DNA from: Isosphaeraceae bacterium EP7
GTDB taxonomy: Bacteria > Planctomycetota > Planctomycetia > Isosphaerales > Isosphaeraceae
NCBI GenBank assembly: GCA_038400315.1
Contig: CP151667.1
Coordinates: forward strand, 3,173,174 to 3,237,173
Direction of reading: 5' to 3'
Length of the DNA: 64,000 bases
Position numbers and translations under genes: made by a program. Shown piece by piece: positions 25,721 to 34,593 of the stretch. Below the pieces are notes generated by a model that saw only the letters and a program-made list of their open reading frames with translations, was not told the origin of the DNA and did no database searches. Numbering within the stretch: the first letter of the stretch is position 1; every line of letters begins with the position of its first letter.

Positions 25721-28071
25721 GATCGCGACTGATCCCGGGCGAATGCAGCGAATCGAGGCTCAGCTCGTTCCTGGACGACCGCCTGCCCGAGCCCGAAAAC
25801 GCCCACCTCGCCGCCCACCTCGACCAGTGCGAGAACTGCCGGAAGACCCTGGAACGACTCGCCGCGGGAAGCCGCCTCTGGGCCGACCTCCGCGAGATGG
25901 CCCCCGACTTCGGCCCCGCGCGGGCGGTAAACCGAGCCCATCTGACCGAGACGACCGACGGACATCCGAGGAGGCCGCAGGACGCCGAAGACCTCGGCTT
26001 CCTCGCCCCCCCGGCCGGCCCCGGCTCCATCGGCAGGCTGGGCGTGTATGACGTGGTTGGCGTGCTGGGGCGAGGCGGTTTCGGCATCGTGATGAAGGCG
26101 ACCGACCCGTCCCTTGGCCGCCTCGTTGCCATCAAGGTCCTCTCACCCCACCTCGCCGCCAATGCGTCGGCCCGGGGCCGGTTCGCCCGCGAGGCCAAGG
26201 CCGCCGCCGCGGTCGTCCACGAGAACGTCGTCGCCATCCACTCCGTCGACTCCTGGAACGGGCTCCCCTACCTGGTCATGCCCTGCGTCGCCGGCCCCTC
26301 GCTCCAGAAGCGGGTCGACGGCGCCGGCCCGCTCTCGTTGAAGGAAATCCTGCGAATCGGCATGCAGGCGGCGCTCGGGCTGGCGGCGGCCCACGACCAG
26401 GGGATCATCCATCGCGACGTCAAGCCGTCGAACATCCTCCTCGGAGAAGGGGTCGAGCGCGTCAAGCTGTCCGACTTCGGCCTGGCCCGGGCCGTCGACG
26501 ACGCCAGCGTCACGCAGAGCGGCGTGATCTCGGGCACGCCCCAGTATATGTCCCCAGAACAGGCACGAGGCGAGCCGGCCGACCACCGCTCCGACCTCTT
26601 CAGCCTCGGCGGCGTGCTCTACTTCATGGGCGCCGGCCACCCGCCTTTCCGGGCCGACTCCACCCCGGCCGTCCTCCGTCGGGTCTGCGACGACCCCCAC
26701 AGGCCCCTCGACGAGGTCAATCCCGACATCCCCGGCTGGCTGGCCGAGGCCGTCGACCGCCTGCTCGCCAAGCAGCCCGCCGGGCGATTTTCGTCCGCCG
26801 CAGAGGTCGCCGACGTCCTCAGGCGCGGGCTCGCCGACCTGCAACGTCCCTCGAAACGAACCGTTCAACCCCCGATCGTCCCCCCACCCGCCCGGGTCCG
26901 CCCGAAGCGTAAGTTCGCCACGACCGCCATCCTGGCCTCGGCCGCGCTCCTCGCCCTCGTCCTGGGCGCATCGCCTGGCAATTTCCGCGACCTGCTGCCG
27001 CCCGCGATCCGCAACTTCGTGAATGGAGCGGGCCCGGCCGCCAAGGAGGAGAACCGGAACGCGATCGCCCCCATCGTCGGCTCGGGGCACTCCGCCACAA
27101 AAGATTGGGAACTGGCCGATTTCACCGAGGTGACGATCGGTTCCACGTTCAAGGCAGAAATCGTCAAAGGCGACGCATTCAAGGTCATCACCACATCCGA
27201 TGACAACCTGGTCGAGTTCATCCAGATCGTCAAGGATGGGAAGAGGCTGAAGGTCGGCATGAAATCGGGACAAGGTTATCACCCGAAAGAGCCCCTGAAG
27301 GTCAGGATCGAACTCCCCGCCATCGACGGCCTAGACTTGGACGGCTCGTCCAGGGCGTCGATCGACGGGTTCCGATCCGAGGGGGATTTCAAGCTGAAGC
27401 TCGACGGATCCAGCACGCTTGACGGGTCGATTGACCTCAAGAACGCGGAGTTCCAGATCCGAGGCTCCAGCAAGGTCACACTGGCCGGATCCGCCGAGGT
27501 CGCCCGCCTCTCGGTCGGGGGATCGAGCCGGCTTCTGCTGGCCGGATTCCGCCTGACCCAATGCGATCTCGATGCCGCCGGCTCCTCCAAAATCACGCTC
27601 GCGACCCAGGCCGGCCGCCCCTTCCGCGCCAAGCTCTCCGGCTCGAGCGATCTGGACGCGACCCTGGACGCGGCAGACATCGAGCTCGCCCTCGGAGGGT
27701 CGAGCCGCGCCACGCTCCACGGCACCGCCAAGGACGCAAAAATCAAGCTCGACGGTTCGAGCGAACTCAACGCCGCCGGCTTCTCCATCGACGCCGAGAC
27801 CCTGAACCTGCTCGCCAGCGCGTCGAGCCAGGTCGCCCTCAAGGGAGCGGCGAAATCCGCCAACCTCATGGCATCCGGCAACAGCCGGCTCAAGCTCGCG
27901 GATCTGGTCGTCGGCGCGGCCGTGGTCAAGCTTTCGGGCTCCTCGAAGGCCTCGCTCAACGTCCAGGCAAGCCTGATGTATCACATCTCGTCCGGATCCA
28001 AGCTGGAATACTCGGGCGATCCGGCCCTGAGCGGCTCGAAATCAAGCGGAGCAGAGATCCGACGCCCGTGA
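25717..28071 (+). CDS. Membrane Ser/Thr kinase with zinc-finger N-terminus and DUF2807-like outer domain
   Basis: Domain order in 784 residues: an anti-sigma-type zinc finger at about 10-50 (HLDQCENC, H-x3-C-x2-C, at 34-41); a Hanks-type kinase at about 110-375 with GRGGFG (119-124), VAIK with K141, HRDVKPSN (232-239), DFG (253-255) and GTPQYMSPEQARG; one membrane helix near 395-415; and an extracytoplasmic part. The outer part resembles the head-GIN/DUF2807 beta-solenoid, built of repeats around LDGSS (IDGLDLDGSSRASIDGF, FKLKLDGSSTLDGSIDL, and many GSS turns). All kinase catalytic residues are present. By overlap with the sigma gene it is the likely signal-receiving regulator: binding at the beta-solenoid could control kinase activity and release of sigma. 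A hairpin terminator follows. Confidence 0.9.
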   Translation: MRSRLIPGECSESRLSSFLDDRLPEPENAHLAAHLDQCENCRKTLERLAAGSRLWADLREMAPDFGPARAVNRAHLTETTDGHPRRPQDAEDLGFLAPPAGPGSIGRLGVYDVVGVLGRGGFGIVMKATDPSLGRLVAIKVLSPHLAANASARGRFAREAKAAAAVVHENVVAIHSVDSWNGLPYLVMPCVAGPSLQKRVDGAGPLSLKEILRIGMQAALGLAAAHDQGIIHRDVKPSNILLGEGVERVKLSDFGLARAVDDASVTQSGVISGTPQYMSPEQARGEPADHRSDLFSLGGVLYFMGAGHPPFRADSTPAVLRRVCDDPHRPLDEVNPDIPGWLAEAVDRLLAKQPAGRFSSAAEVADVLRRGLADLQRPSKRTVQPPIVPPPARVRPKRKFATTAILASAALLALVLGASPGNFRDLLPPAIRNFVNGAGPAAKEENRNAIAPIVGSGHSATKDWELADFTEVTIGSTFKAEIVKGDAFKVITTSDDNLVEFIQIVKDGKRLKVGMKSGQGYHPKEPLKVRIELPAIDGLDLDGSSRASIDGFRSEGDFKLKLDGSSTLDGSIDLKNAEFQIRGSSKVTLAGSAEVARLSVGGSSRLLLAGFRLTQCDLDAAGSSKITLATQAGRPFRAKLSGSSDLDATLDAADIELALGGSSRATLHGTAKDAKIKLDGSSELNAAGFSIDAETLNLLASASSQVALKGAAKSANLMASGNSRLKLADLVVGAAVVKLSGSSKASLNVQASLMYHISSGSKLEYSGDPALSGSKSSGAEIRRP

Positions 28072-28101
28072 GCCGACCGAGTTCGATCACTTGACACTCA
28101 A

Positions 28102-28150
28102 GGCCGAGATCGGGGATGGGCAATCAAACCAGCCACCCCCGATCTCGGCC
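28102..28150 (+). terminator. Terminator hairpin of the sigma/kinase operon
   Basis: GGCCGAGATCGGGG (28102-28115) is perfectly complementary to 28137-28150, a 14-bp stem with a 21-base loop, 30 bases after the kinase stop. No T run follows. Confidence 0.6.
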
Positions 28151-28249
28151 GTCCCGCGCCCGGTTGCTTCAACGCAAGATAAGGTGATACGTCCCAGGCA
28201 TCGCACGACGGTCGCAGGTGCCGAACGATTCTGGTAGAGTTCGAAAACT

Positions 28250-28513
28250 ATGGGAAACACGACCGCCGCCGTCAGGGCCATGGACAAGATGCTCGACCAG
28301 TTGAGCGGCTGCCTCAACGCCGAGGCGGCTCGTCGCGTCGTCGAGTTGAAGATCGATGGTGAGGCGCAGGCCCGCTTTGAGGCCCTCGGTGAAAAGGCAA
28401 ACGAGGGGCTTCTCAGCGACGAAGAACTTGACGAATACAAGAGTTACATCGACATCATCTCCATCCTGAAGCTGAAGGCAAAGCGTCTCCTCGCATCGTC
28501 GAGCGGCGTCTGA
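28250..28513 (+). CDS. Small helical protein paired with an HNH nuclease
   Basis: This 87-residue protein (MDKMLDQLSGCLNAEAARRV, ALGEKANEGLLSDEELDEYK, IISILKLKAKRLLASS) is probably all helical. The KANEGLLSDEELDEYKSYI segment resembles small proteins that, as I recall, are often encoded directly before HNH nucleases in planctomycetes and cyanobacteria. The gene stops 2 bases before the broken HNH gene, consistent with a former two-gene unit. It is intact here, without a clear ribosome-binding site. Function unknown; it may be an antitoxin-like or regulatory partner. Confidence 0.65.
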   Translation: MGNTTAAVRAMDKMLDQLSGCLNAEAARRVVELKIDGEAQARFEALGEKANEGLLSDEELDEYKSYIDIISILKLKAKRLLASSSGV

Positions 28514-28515
28514 CG

Positions 28516-28904
28516 ATGGATGCGGAGACGCGTGCGTTCGAGCCGGAGGCCGATGCGAATACTGCCTGCTTCGCCAGGAGCACGTTGATTTGCCGCATCA
28601 CATCGAGCACATCGTCGCGAAGCAGCACGGCGCGAACGACGATCACGAAAACTTCGCCCTCGCCTGTTCCCGCTGCAACGCATTCAAAGGCCCGAACCCG
28701 AGCGGCATCGACCCCGAAAGTGGCCAGCTCGTCCACCTCTTCAACCCCCGCCGTCACGCCTGGGCCGACCACTTCGCCTTCCGCACCAATTGACTCATCG
28801 GCCTGACTCCCCTCGGCCGGACGACGGTCTCGGTCCTCGGCATGAATGAGACGAGGCGTCTTGAACTCCGGGCCTTGCTGCTGGCCGAGGGTGAGCTTCC
28901 CTAG
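28516..28904 (+). pseudogene. HNH endonuclease with a frameshift and a nonsense codon
   Basis: The expected start MDAETRAF is read from ATG 28516. The conserved core is one frame away: from about 28539 that frame reads RAGGRCEYCLLRQEHVDLPH, IEHIVAKQHGANDDHENFAL, ACSRCNAFKGPNPSGIDPES and FNPRRHAWADHF, a complete HNH domain with CxxC pairs and His-Ile-Glu-His. A frameshift near 28537-28541 therefore separates start and domain. The domain frame then meets TGA at 28791-28793, yet continues in the same frame as LIGLTPLGRTTVSVLGMNE and ELRALLLAEGELP to TAG 28902-28904, the normal tail. A CGA-to-TGA change explains the stop. No in-frame ATG or GTG precedes the domain, so I call it non-functional. 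Confidence 0.85.
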
Positions 28905-28905
28905 A

Positions 28906-30333
28906 CTATTGGGCACTGAGACCGTGGACTGACTGAGTTCGGACCACCGGAGGCGGGCTCCATTTCCCGGTGAGGGCGTCGGATTTCGGGCCATAGAGAC
29001 GCATGCAGATGTTGAAGGGGCCCTTGGGGGCGGGCAGCCAGTTGGCTTCCTTGCCCTTGCCGGGGCTCTCGTTCTGGAAGTAGAGGTCGAGCGACCCATC
29101 GGCGTTGGTTTTGAACGGCATGTAGCTGCTGACGGCGAAGCGGTTGAGCACGTTCGCCACCTGGAAGCCCTCGCTGTCGTAGAGCGTGATCGACCAGAAG
29201 GCGTTCACGGGCGGGGTGGCCCCCTTGTCGAAGTGGAGGATGTATTGATTGGCGCCGTCGAGCGGCTTGCCGGTGTCGTCGGCGAGATTCAGGGGATAGA
29301 TTGCGTCCTCGGGCAAGTTGGCACCGAGGCCCATCCGGGCGACGATGGCACGCTTCAGGTAGTAGTTTTCATAAACCCCCATCGTATCGGTATTCATGGA
29401 CCAGCCATTCACGACCCGGGCGAGCGTCGGCACCTTCCAGGCCATGAGCCGCTGGGCCTCCTCGGGCGCGCTTTCCAGCGCCTTCCGAATGACGGGATCG
29501 AGCTTGGCGAAGTCGAAACTCTTGCCGGGCTCGATGCCGATCCGAGTCATTTCCTCGAGGATCGGCTGATCGGTGCTGTGCGGGGGGTGCAGCTTGAGGA
29601 GTTCGGCCGCGTAGGCGAAGTATCTCTCGGCGGACATGGTGTCGACCTGGGTCTTCGGCGGCGTCTTCATGTCCAAGGTCGGGTCGATCTTCACCGTCAG
29701 AGGCTCGGGCGCCTTGCCCCAACGTGAGAGCGGCGTGACCTTGTAGCCCGCCTGGATCTTGTGAACCGTCGGGTAGTCAGCCTCCCCATCCGTCTTGGTG
29801 CGGCCGATCACCCAGATGTAAGGGGTCGGGGCCGCCAGGCGAGTGAACCCCTCGGGCACCGTCCCGCTCCATCCGGGCGGCGTGACGAGGAAATGGCCCG
29901 CCTTGGTGCCGGTCGTCCGCCAGCCCGGCGACGCGAAGACGTCGGACCACATGTCGAGCATCGGCAAGAGATAGAATCTTCCATCCGTGTCAGGCGCGGA
30001 GACCACCTGGGCCTCCTCGGTCAGGTCGAGCCAGGCGATGGAGTAGAGCGTGTCGAAGTTGATTCGCACGACCACCTTCAAATCGGCGGGCGGATAGGCC
30101 GGGACGCTCACGAACAAATTCATCGGCCCCTTGCCGAACTCCTTGCCGGGCTCGATGTTCACCGACTGCTTGCGCGTGATGTCCATCGTGATGAGCGGGT
30201 AGAAGTAGAGATAGGCATCGACGCCGATGGCGTGTGCGGCCTCCTGGGTCAGCGGCTCGTCGGCGCGTGCCTGCGGGGGCAGCACGGCCGCGCAGGCGGC
30301 GAGAATCGCGGTGAAGAGAGATCGCGGTGCCAT
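28906..30333 (-). CDS. Secreted DUF1254/DUF1214 protein
   Basis: The 475-residue protein starts at ATG 30333, which follows GGAAGG at 7 bases, and has a signal peptide (SLFTAILAACAAVLPPQARA). The N-terminal DUF1254 domain begins with AAHAIGVDAYLYFYPLITMD and includes VVRINFDTLYSIAWLDLTEE, FYLLPMLDMWSDVFASPGWR and TPYIWVIGRTKTDG. DUF1214 covers the last 110 residues (VNAFWSITLYDSEGFQVAN, SYMPFKTNADGSLDLYFQNE, ICMRLYGPK). Proteins with this pair of domains are widespread and export-targeted, with no established enzymatic role that I know of. A promoter lies about 85-110 bases upstream. The gene is monocistronic on this strand. Confidence 0.88.
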   Translation of the reverse strand: MAPRSLFTAILAACAAVLPPQARADEPLTQEAAHAIGVDAYLYFYPLITMDITRKQSVNIEPGKEFGKGPMNLFVSVPAYPPADLKVVVRINFDTLYSIAWLDLTEEAQVVSAPDTDGRFYLLPMLDMWSDVFASPGWRTTGTKAGHFLVTPPGWSGTVPEGFTRLAAPTPYIWVIGRTKTDGEADYPTVHKIQAGYKVTPLSRWGKAPEPLTVKIDPTLDMKTPPKTQVDTMSAERYFAYAAELLKLHPPHSTDQPILEEMTRIGIEPGKSFDFAKLDPVIRKALESAPEEAQRLMAWKVPTLARVVNGWSMNTDTMGVYENYYLKRAIVARMGLGANLPEDAIYPLNLADDTGKPLDGANQYILHFDKGATPPVNAFWSITLYDSEGFQVANVLNRFAVSSYMPFKTNADGSLDLYFQNESPGKGKEANWLPAPKGPFNICMRLYGPKSDALTGKWSPPPVVRTQSVHGLSAQ

Positions 30334-30415
30334 GATCAATCCTTCCGCCGTCCGAGATTCTCGGGCGGCGCGTGAGACGTCGACCTCAGCCGCTCCGACG
30401 ACCGATTTGTGGCTC

Positions 30416-30444
30416 ATGTGAACAGCCGAATTGGCCCGAGTCAA
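30416..30444 (-). promoter_or_regulatory. Promoter of the DUF1254/DUF1214 gene
   Basis: Read on the minus strand, TTGACT (30444-30439) and TCACAT (30421-30416) are 17 bases apart. The distance to the start codon at 30333 is about 80 bases. The -35 box is good and the -10 box is mediocre. Confidence 0.4.
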
Positions 30445-30547
30445 GCACGACTCTCCACCCACATGAAGATTGATCATGCTTTGCAAGCGTTATACTCGAC
30501 GGCTCGTCGCCCCGTCCTCCGGCGACGAAACATTTGGGGGTAAGCGT

Positions 30548-30904
30548 TCACGGCCGGTCGAGCTTCCATCCCAGGAATTGCTCGATATCATCCGCAGCGG
30601 ACGTCGCCTGTCCCCTGACCCACTCATCAGAATCTCTGAGTGCAGACTCGATCACTGGCCTCGCGACACACTCCGTCAAATTACGGTGGATTCGCGCGAC
30701 ATGCCCGAGCCCAAGAACCGAGTTGCCCCGGGTGATGGCGTCCCCATGGCTGGCCAATCGAAGGCAGATGCCCTCGGCCTCCTCGGGATTCTCTGAGTGC
30801 AGGGACATCGAGAGGGCGAGGAGGCGAAGTTCCGTCAGGTCGCCCCGCGATAGCAAATCCTCGACATCGTCACCGCCGGACTTGGGGACGGCCTCGTAAC
30901 GCAT
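30548..30904 (-). CDS. Small HEAT-like repeat protein, possible immunity protein
   Basis: The 118-residue product is predicted helical with HEAT-like character: EDLLSRGDLTELRLLALSMS, EEAEGICLRLASHGDAITRG, NSVLGLGHVARIHR, IESALRDSDEWVRGQATSAA and DDIEQFLGW. The pattern of paired helices with a D-x-x-VRG-x-A motif is typical of short HEAT/PBS-lyase-type proteins often found as immunity proteins of polymorphic toxins. I chose ATG 30904 because GGAGG lies 9 bases upstream; ATG 30913 would touch that GGAGG. A longer antisense-looking frame that overlaps its start (ending at 30870) may be the tail of a lost upstream partner. Function is inferred only from this resemblance. Confidence 0.6.
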   Translation of the reverse strand: MRYEAVPKSGGDDVEDLLSRGDLTELRLLALSMSLHSENPEEAEGICLRLASHGDAITRGNSVLGLGHVARIHRNLTECVARPVIESALRDSDEWVRGQATSAADDIEQFLGWKLDRP

Positions 30905-30913
30905 GCGGGTCAT

Positions 30914-31685
30914 CCTCCAGCAGAGGACGGTAAATCTCGGCCGGTTCTCGCAGCATCTCGCTGAAAACCTTTTCCAGGAGAGGCCGTGAGGCCCGAATTT
31001 TCGGGACCCTGTCCGCGACTTCAACCGACGATTTGGCAGGGACAATTTCACCTGCACCGGACGTCGGAGAGCAGATTCGTGATGCATGCGATCCACCCTG
31101 ACAGCAGGAAAACCCGCTGACCCTGCCTTTCTTGCGCCGCACGATTGTAGGCCAGCTCGACCGTTCATACAAACATGGAAGCAGGACTTCGGATCGCATC
31201 AGGCGAATCGCTTGGATCTGAAAAAAAGTCCCCTCGGACTTGCTATGCTGCTTTTTCGCAACATCGGCGGTCCGAAAAGGCGAAAGTTCGAAAAAATCCG
31301 CAATGTCAGCCAAATCGTAGGGAGGGATCTGGCCAAAGTTACGATTATTGTTATGAGCGATCTTGCGATGTGGCCGGTTTGATGAAGAGACCACCGCGTC
31401 CGGGGATCGCGTTCTTTGGAAATTTGCTCGCAGAGGAAGGGGCCAGGTGACTTCTAAGTCAGCCACCTAAGGGATCCGCACGTCGAGATCTTGCTCGGGA
31501 CTGAGATTAACTTAGGGCGACTCGATGCTCGACGAAAAAATGAACTCTACGAAACGAACCCAATGAAATAATTTCTTGGCGAGAAACAACTTCGGGCAAG
31601 CAAACGCCAATTTTTGCAGGGCAATGTCGGGGTTAAAATCGATCCCGGGATTCGCCCTAAGTGGGAGACCAAAAGAGCATCGGGT
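30914..31685. other. GC-poorer region without a convincing gene
   Basis: About 770 bases between the HEAT-like gene and the ABC operon have clearly more A and T than the neighbourhood, especially 31200-31640. A minus-strand frame from 31466 to 30870 is open, but only its last 55 residues look protein-like (KIRASRPLLEKVFSEMLREP, AEIYRPLLEDDPHALR). They abut and overlap the start of the HEAT-like gene, so this may be the remnant of a former upstream partner. The rest has no codon bias or recognisable motif. No repeats or transposase remnants were seen. Confidence 0.45.
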
Positions 31686-32537
31686 TCAGTTCCCCTCGGG
31701 GGTCTTCACCCGCATCTCACGCCAGGTCATCGAGGCGGCGGCGATGGTTGTGGCGATGGCGGAGACGGTCAAGAGCGCCAGCAAGCTTGTGGTGGCGGTG
31801 GGGGCTTCGCTGAGGTCGATGGCCCACTGGCGGTAGGTGACGTCGAGCCAGCGGGCGCAGAGGACCCGGAAGTGGTAGTTGATGGTCGCCTGGCGGACGA
31901 CGAACGGGATGTTGGCGATCACCCCTTCGAAGATGCTCAGGTAGGCGACCCCTACCACCAGGACTCGCTTGAGGAACATCCCGGCCATGCCGAAGAGGCA
32001 GACGTAGGCGGTGACCGCCAGGGCCAACACACCGGAGACCGACGCGGCCTGGACCGGGAAGGTGGGCCACCAGTAGGTCGGCTCGCCCCAGTGGACCGCG
32101 ACGAGGGTGGCGGCCACCGAGAAGGCGGTCATGGCGGCCACGATGCCGAGGGTCGCGGCCAGCTTGCCGAGGTAGATCGCCCAGCGCGGCAGCGGCCGCA
32201 TCAGCAGATAGGTGAGGGTCTGATCCTCGGACTCGTCGCGGATCATGCCCGAGGCGTAGATCAGGGCCGCCAGGGGGGCCAGGGCATGGGGGATGATGTT
32301 GTAGAGGGTGGCGAACTCGAGGTCGGCCGCGGAGGAGTCGTTCCCCCGGGATCGGGCCAGGGCCACGATCCCGGCCGGCAGCAGGAACAGGAGCCCCAGC
32401 ACCAGCGGGCGCTTGCCGCGGAGGTGGCGGGCCAGGCTCAGCCGCACCAGGGCGATGAACGCCGCCGTGTACGAGAACGCCGGGGGGGTGCCGGGTTTGG
32501 AGATGGGCATCGGGGTGTCGAGGGTCGCGTCGATCAT
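31686..32537 (-). CDS. ABC-2 type transporter permease (second system)
   Basis: The 283-residue integral membrane protein has about six hydrophobic segments, for example PLVLGLLFLLPAGIVALA, LGIVAAMTAFSVAATLVAVH, VSGVLALAVTAYVCLFGMAG and a final SLLALLTVSAIATTIAAASM. Between the first segments it carries GMIRDESEDQTLTYLLMRPL, the cytoplasmic loop typical of ABC-2 export permeases. Its ATG overlaps the stop of the upstream ATPase gene (ATGA), so the two encode one transporter. It is the last gene of the four-gene operon. The substrate is unknown. Confidence 0.85.
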   Translation of the reverse strand: MIDATLDTPMPISKPGTPPAFSYTAAFIALVRLSLARHLRGKRPLVLGLLFLLPAGIVALARSRGNDSSAADLEFATLYNIIPHALAPLAALIYASGMIRDESEDQTLTYLLMRPLPRWAIYLGKLAATLGIVAAMTAFSVAATLVAVHWGEPTYWWPTFPVQAASVSGVLALAVTAYVCLFGMAGMFLKRVLVVGVAYLSIFEGVIANIPFVVRQATINYHFRVLCARWLDVTYRQWAIDLSEAPTATTSLLALLTVSAIATTIAAASMTWREMRVKTPEGN

Positions 32538-33526
32538 TTGGTGGGGCTCACCAGGTAGCGGAAGACGGCCTCGAGGTTGTCGTCATCGGAGTAGACCTCC
32601 TCGATCGGCGACTCGGCCCGCATCGAGAGCTCGGCCAGGCGGCCGTAGAAGCGGTCGGGGGAGCGAGTCTCGACCAGGATCGTGCCGTCGTCGCGCCTCA
32701 GCTCGACGCCCACGACGTCGTCGAACCGGACGAGCTCGGCGGCCAGGGCGCGGCGGTCGGCGGACTTGAGGACGATCCGGTGGGGGTGGGTGTCGATCAG
32801 GTCGCGGATCTGGCGGACCTGGCCCTCGGCGACCAGGCGACCGTGGTTCAGGAGCACGATTTCTCGGGTGACGGACTGGATCTCATGCAAGACATGACTG
32901 GAGATCACGACGCCCCGGCCGCCCTCGCCGATCTCGAGGATGATGTCCATGAGGTCGCGCCTGGCGACGGGGTCGGTGCCGGTGAGGGGCTCGTCGAGGA
33001 AGAGGACCTCGGGATCGTGAACGATCGCCTGAGCGATCTTGGTCCGCTGCCTCATCCCCTTGGAGTAGCCCCGGATGGCCCGGCCGGCGTGCTCGGTCAT
33101 CCGGACCCGCTCCAGGGCGCGGTCGGCGGCCTGCCTGGCCTGCTTTCGGAGCATGCCGCCCAGGCCGGCGCAGGTGGCGACGAATTCACGCCCGCTCATC
33201 CACTCATAGAAGGCATCCTGCTCGGGGCAGAGGCCGACCCTGCGGTTGAGCGCCGGGTTGTTCCAGGCCCGCTGGCCCAGCACAAGCACCTCGCCCTGGC
33301 TGGGCTTCAGCTGCCCGGTGGCCAGTTGAAGCGCGGTGCTCTTGCCCGCGCCGTTGGGGCCGAGCAGCCCGGTGACGCCGGGTGCGATCGCCAGCGTCAA
33401 GTTGTTCACGCCGATGACGTTGCCGTACCACTTCGAGGCGTTGCGGAACTCGACGATCGGGGCCTCTCCGGCGGCCGGGGCGGCGTCGGCGAGGGGCGTC
33501 GGGTGGGTGGTGGCGTTCATGTTCAT
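32534..33526 (-). CDS. ABC transporter ATP-binding protein (second system)
   Basis: The 330-residue nucleotide-binding protein has Walker A GPNGAGKST, the Q-loop region (VGLCPEQDAFYEWMSG), signature YSKGMRQRTKIAQAI, Walker B EVLFLDEPLTGTDP and the switch His in VVISSHVLHEIQ. A C-terminal extension of about 100 residues follows, as in other ABC-2 exporter ATPases. The start MNMNATTHPT at 33526 overlaps the end of the upstream permease by 4 bases. The stop overlaps the downstream permease start. It energises export by the permease at 31686-32537. Confidence 0.9.
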   Translation of the reverse strand: MNMNATTHPTPLADAAPAAGEAPIVEFRNASKWYGNVIGVNNLTLAIAPGVTGLLGPNGAGKSTALQLATGQLKPSQGEVLVLGQRAWNNPALNRRVGLCPEQDAFYEWMSGREFVATCAGLGGMLRKQARQAADRALERVRMTEHAGRAIRGYSKGMRQRTKIAQAIVHDPEVLFLDEPLTGTDPVARRDLMDIILEIGEGGRGVVISSHVLHEIQSVTREIVLLNHGRLVAEGQVRQIRDLIDTHPHRIVLKSADRRALAAELVRFDDVVGVELRRDDGTILVETRSPDRFYGRLAELSMRAESPIEEVYSDDDNLEAVFRYLVSPTK

Positions 33527-34590
33527 TTGAGGCGATCCAGGCCCTTCACTCGCGACGAGAGGGTCAGCGCCGAGAGCCCGAAGAGCCCCGCCAGCACGCC
33601 GGCCGACCAGGTCCAAGGGACCGCCGCCGTCGGCGAGTCGGCGTCAAAGGGTCGAGGCTCCTCGACGAAAACCGGCGAGGGCGGGGGCCTGCGACGGCGG
33701 CCGAAGAGGCCCATCCTGGGGGCGGCCGCCTGGGTGGCGGCTTGCTGCCCGGCCCGGAACAGGGCCGTCAGCTTGTCTCGCTCTGGCTCGGCCCGGATGA
33801 GGGCCTCGCGCACCCGGCCCAGGTTGTTGCCGTAGGAGACCAGAGGCGCCCATTCGACCTTGGCGGTCTGGTGGATCGCGTCGGCCGCGATGCCACCCCC
33901 GATCCAGATCGCCATCCAGATGGCCCCGACCGACCGCGAGTTGCGGGACAGCGACGAGATGGCCAGCATCAGCGTGCCGGCCGAGGCGATCATCACCAGG
34001 CAGAAGCCCAGGCTCGCCAGCAGCAGCGGACCCGTGTCCCGGATCACGGCCAGGTCGAGGCTGAAGGCCAGGCCGAGCAGGTAGGCCACCAGCACGGGCA
34101 ACGCGGTGACCGCGCCGATGTAGACGGCGATGACGCCGAACTTGCCCAGGAAGTACTCATATCTGCGGATCGGCCGCGAGAGGTAGAGCGGGATCGCGTT
34201 GAACCGGAGGTCCTGGCTGATCAGGTCGGGGCCGACCAGGAGGACCAGGATCATCGAGAAGAACATCTGCATCCGGAAGAAAGCGTCGAACGCCAGCGTC
34301 CAGATCGTCGCCCGGAAGGCCCGAGGGCCCGCCTTCAGCTCCTCCGGCAGGCCGTCGCCCAGCAACGCCAGCAGCGGCGTGATCAGGCTCGATTTCTGCT
34401 CGAACAGGCCCCAGAGCACCAGGGCCGCGGCCAGCACCAGCGAGAGCATCAGGGCGCTGAAGAGCGCGTAACGCACCGGCTTGTTGCGCCACTGGGTGCG
34501 CACGCCCTGGCGGGTGATGGCCAGCCAGCGCAGGCCCTGGCCGGTGCGTGCGCCGTCCCAGTGCTGATATCCCTGGTCGAAGATGGGCAT
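33523..34590 (-). CDS. ABC-2 type transporter permease (first system)
   Basis: The 355-residue permease has a cytoplasmic N-terminus (PIFDQGYQHWDGARTGQGL) and hydrophobic segments including ALFSALMLSLVLAAALVLWG, MFFSMILVLLVGPDLISQDL, FGVIAVYIGAVTALPVLVAY and LLLASLGFCLVMIASAGTLM. GPDLISQDLRFNAIPLYLSR with PIRRYEYFLGK is the characteristic ABC-2 loop. A long soluble stretch rich in Arg and Pro (about 290-330) precedes the last membrane segment. It lies 3 bases downstream of its ATPase gene and overlaps the next ATPase by 4 bases. Confidence 0.88.
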   Translation of the reverse strand: MPIFDQGYQHWDGARTGQGLRWLAITRQGVRTQWRNKPVRYALFSALMLSLVLAAALVLWGLFEQKSSLITPLLALLGDGLPEELKAGPRAFRATIWTLAFDAFFRMQMFFSMILVLLVGPDLISQDLRFNAIPLYLSRPIRRYEYFLGKFGVIAVYIGAVTALPVLVAYLLGLAFSLDLAVIRDTGPLLLASLGFCLVMIASAGTLMLAISSLSRNSRSVGAIWMAIWIGGGIAADAIHQTAKVEWAPLVSYGNNLGRVREALIRAEPERDKLTALFRAGQQAATQAAAPRMGLFGRRRRPPPSPVFVEEPRPFDADSPTAAVPWTWSAGVLAGLFGLSALTLSSRVKGLDRLK

Positions 34591-34593
34591 GGG

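Noticed and set aside
31200-31640. GC-poorer patch considered as an insertion sequence or prophage edge
   Set aside because: No transposase remnant, terminal inverted repeat, target duplication, integrase or tRNA could be seen.
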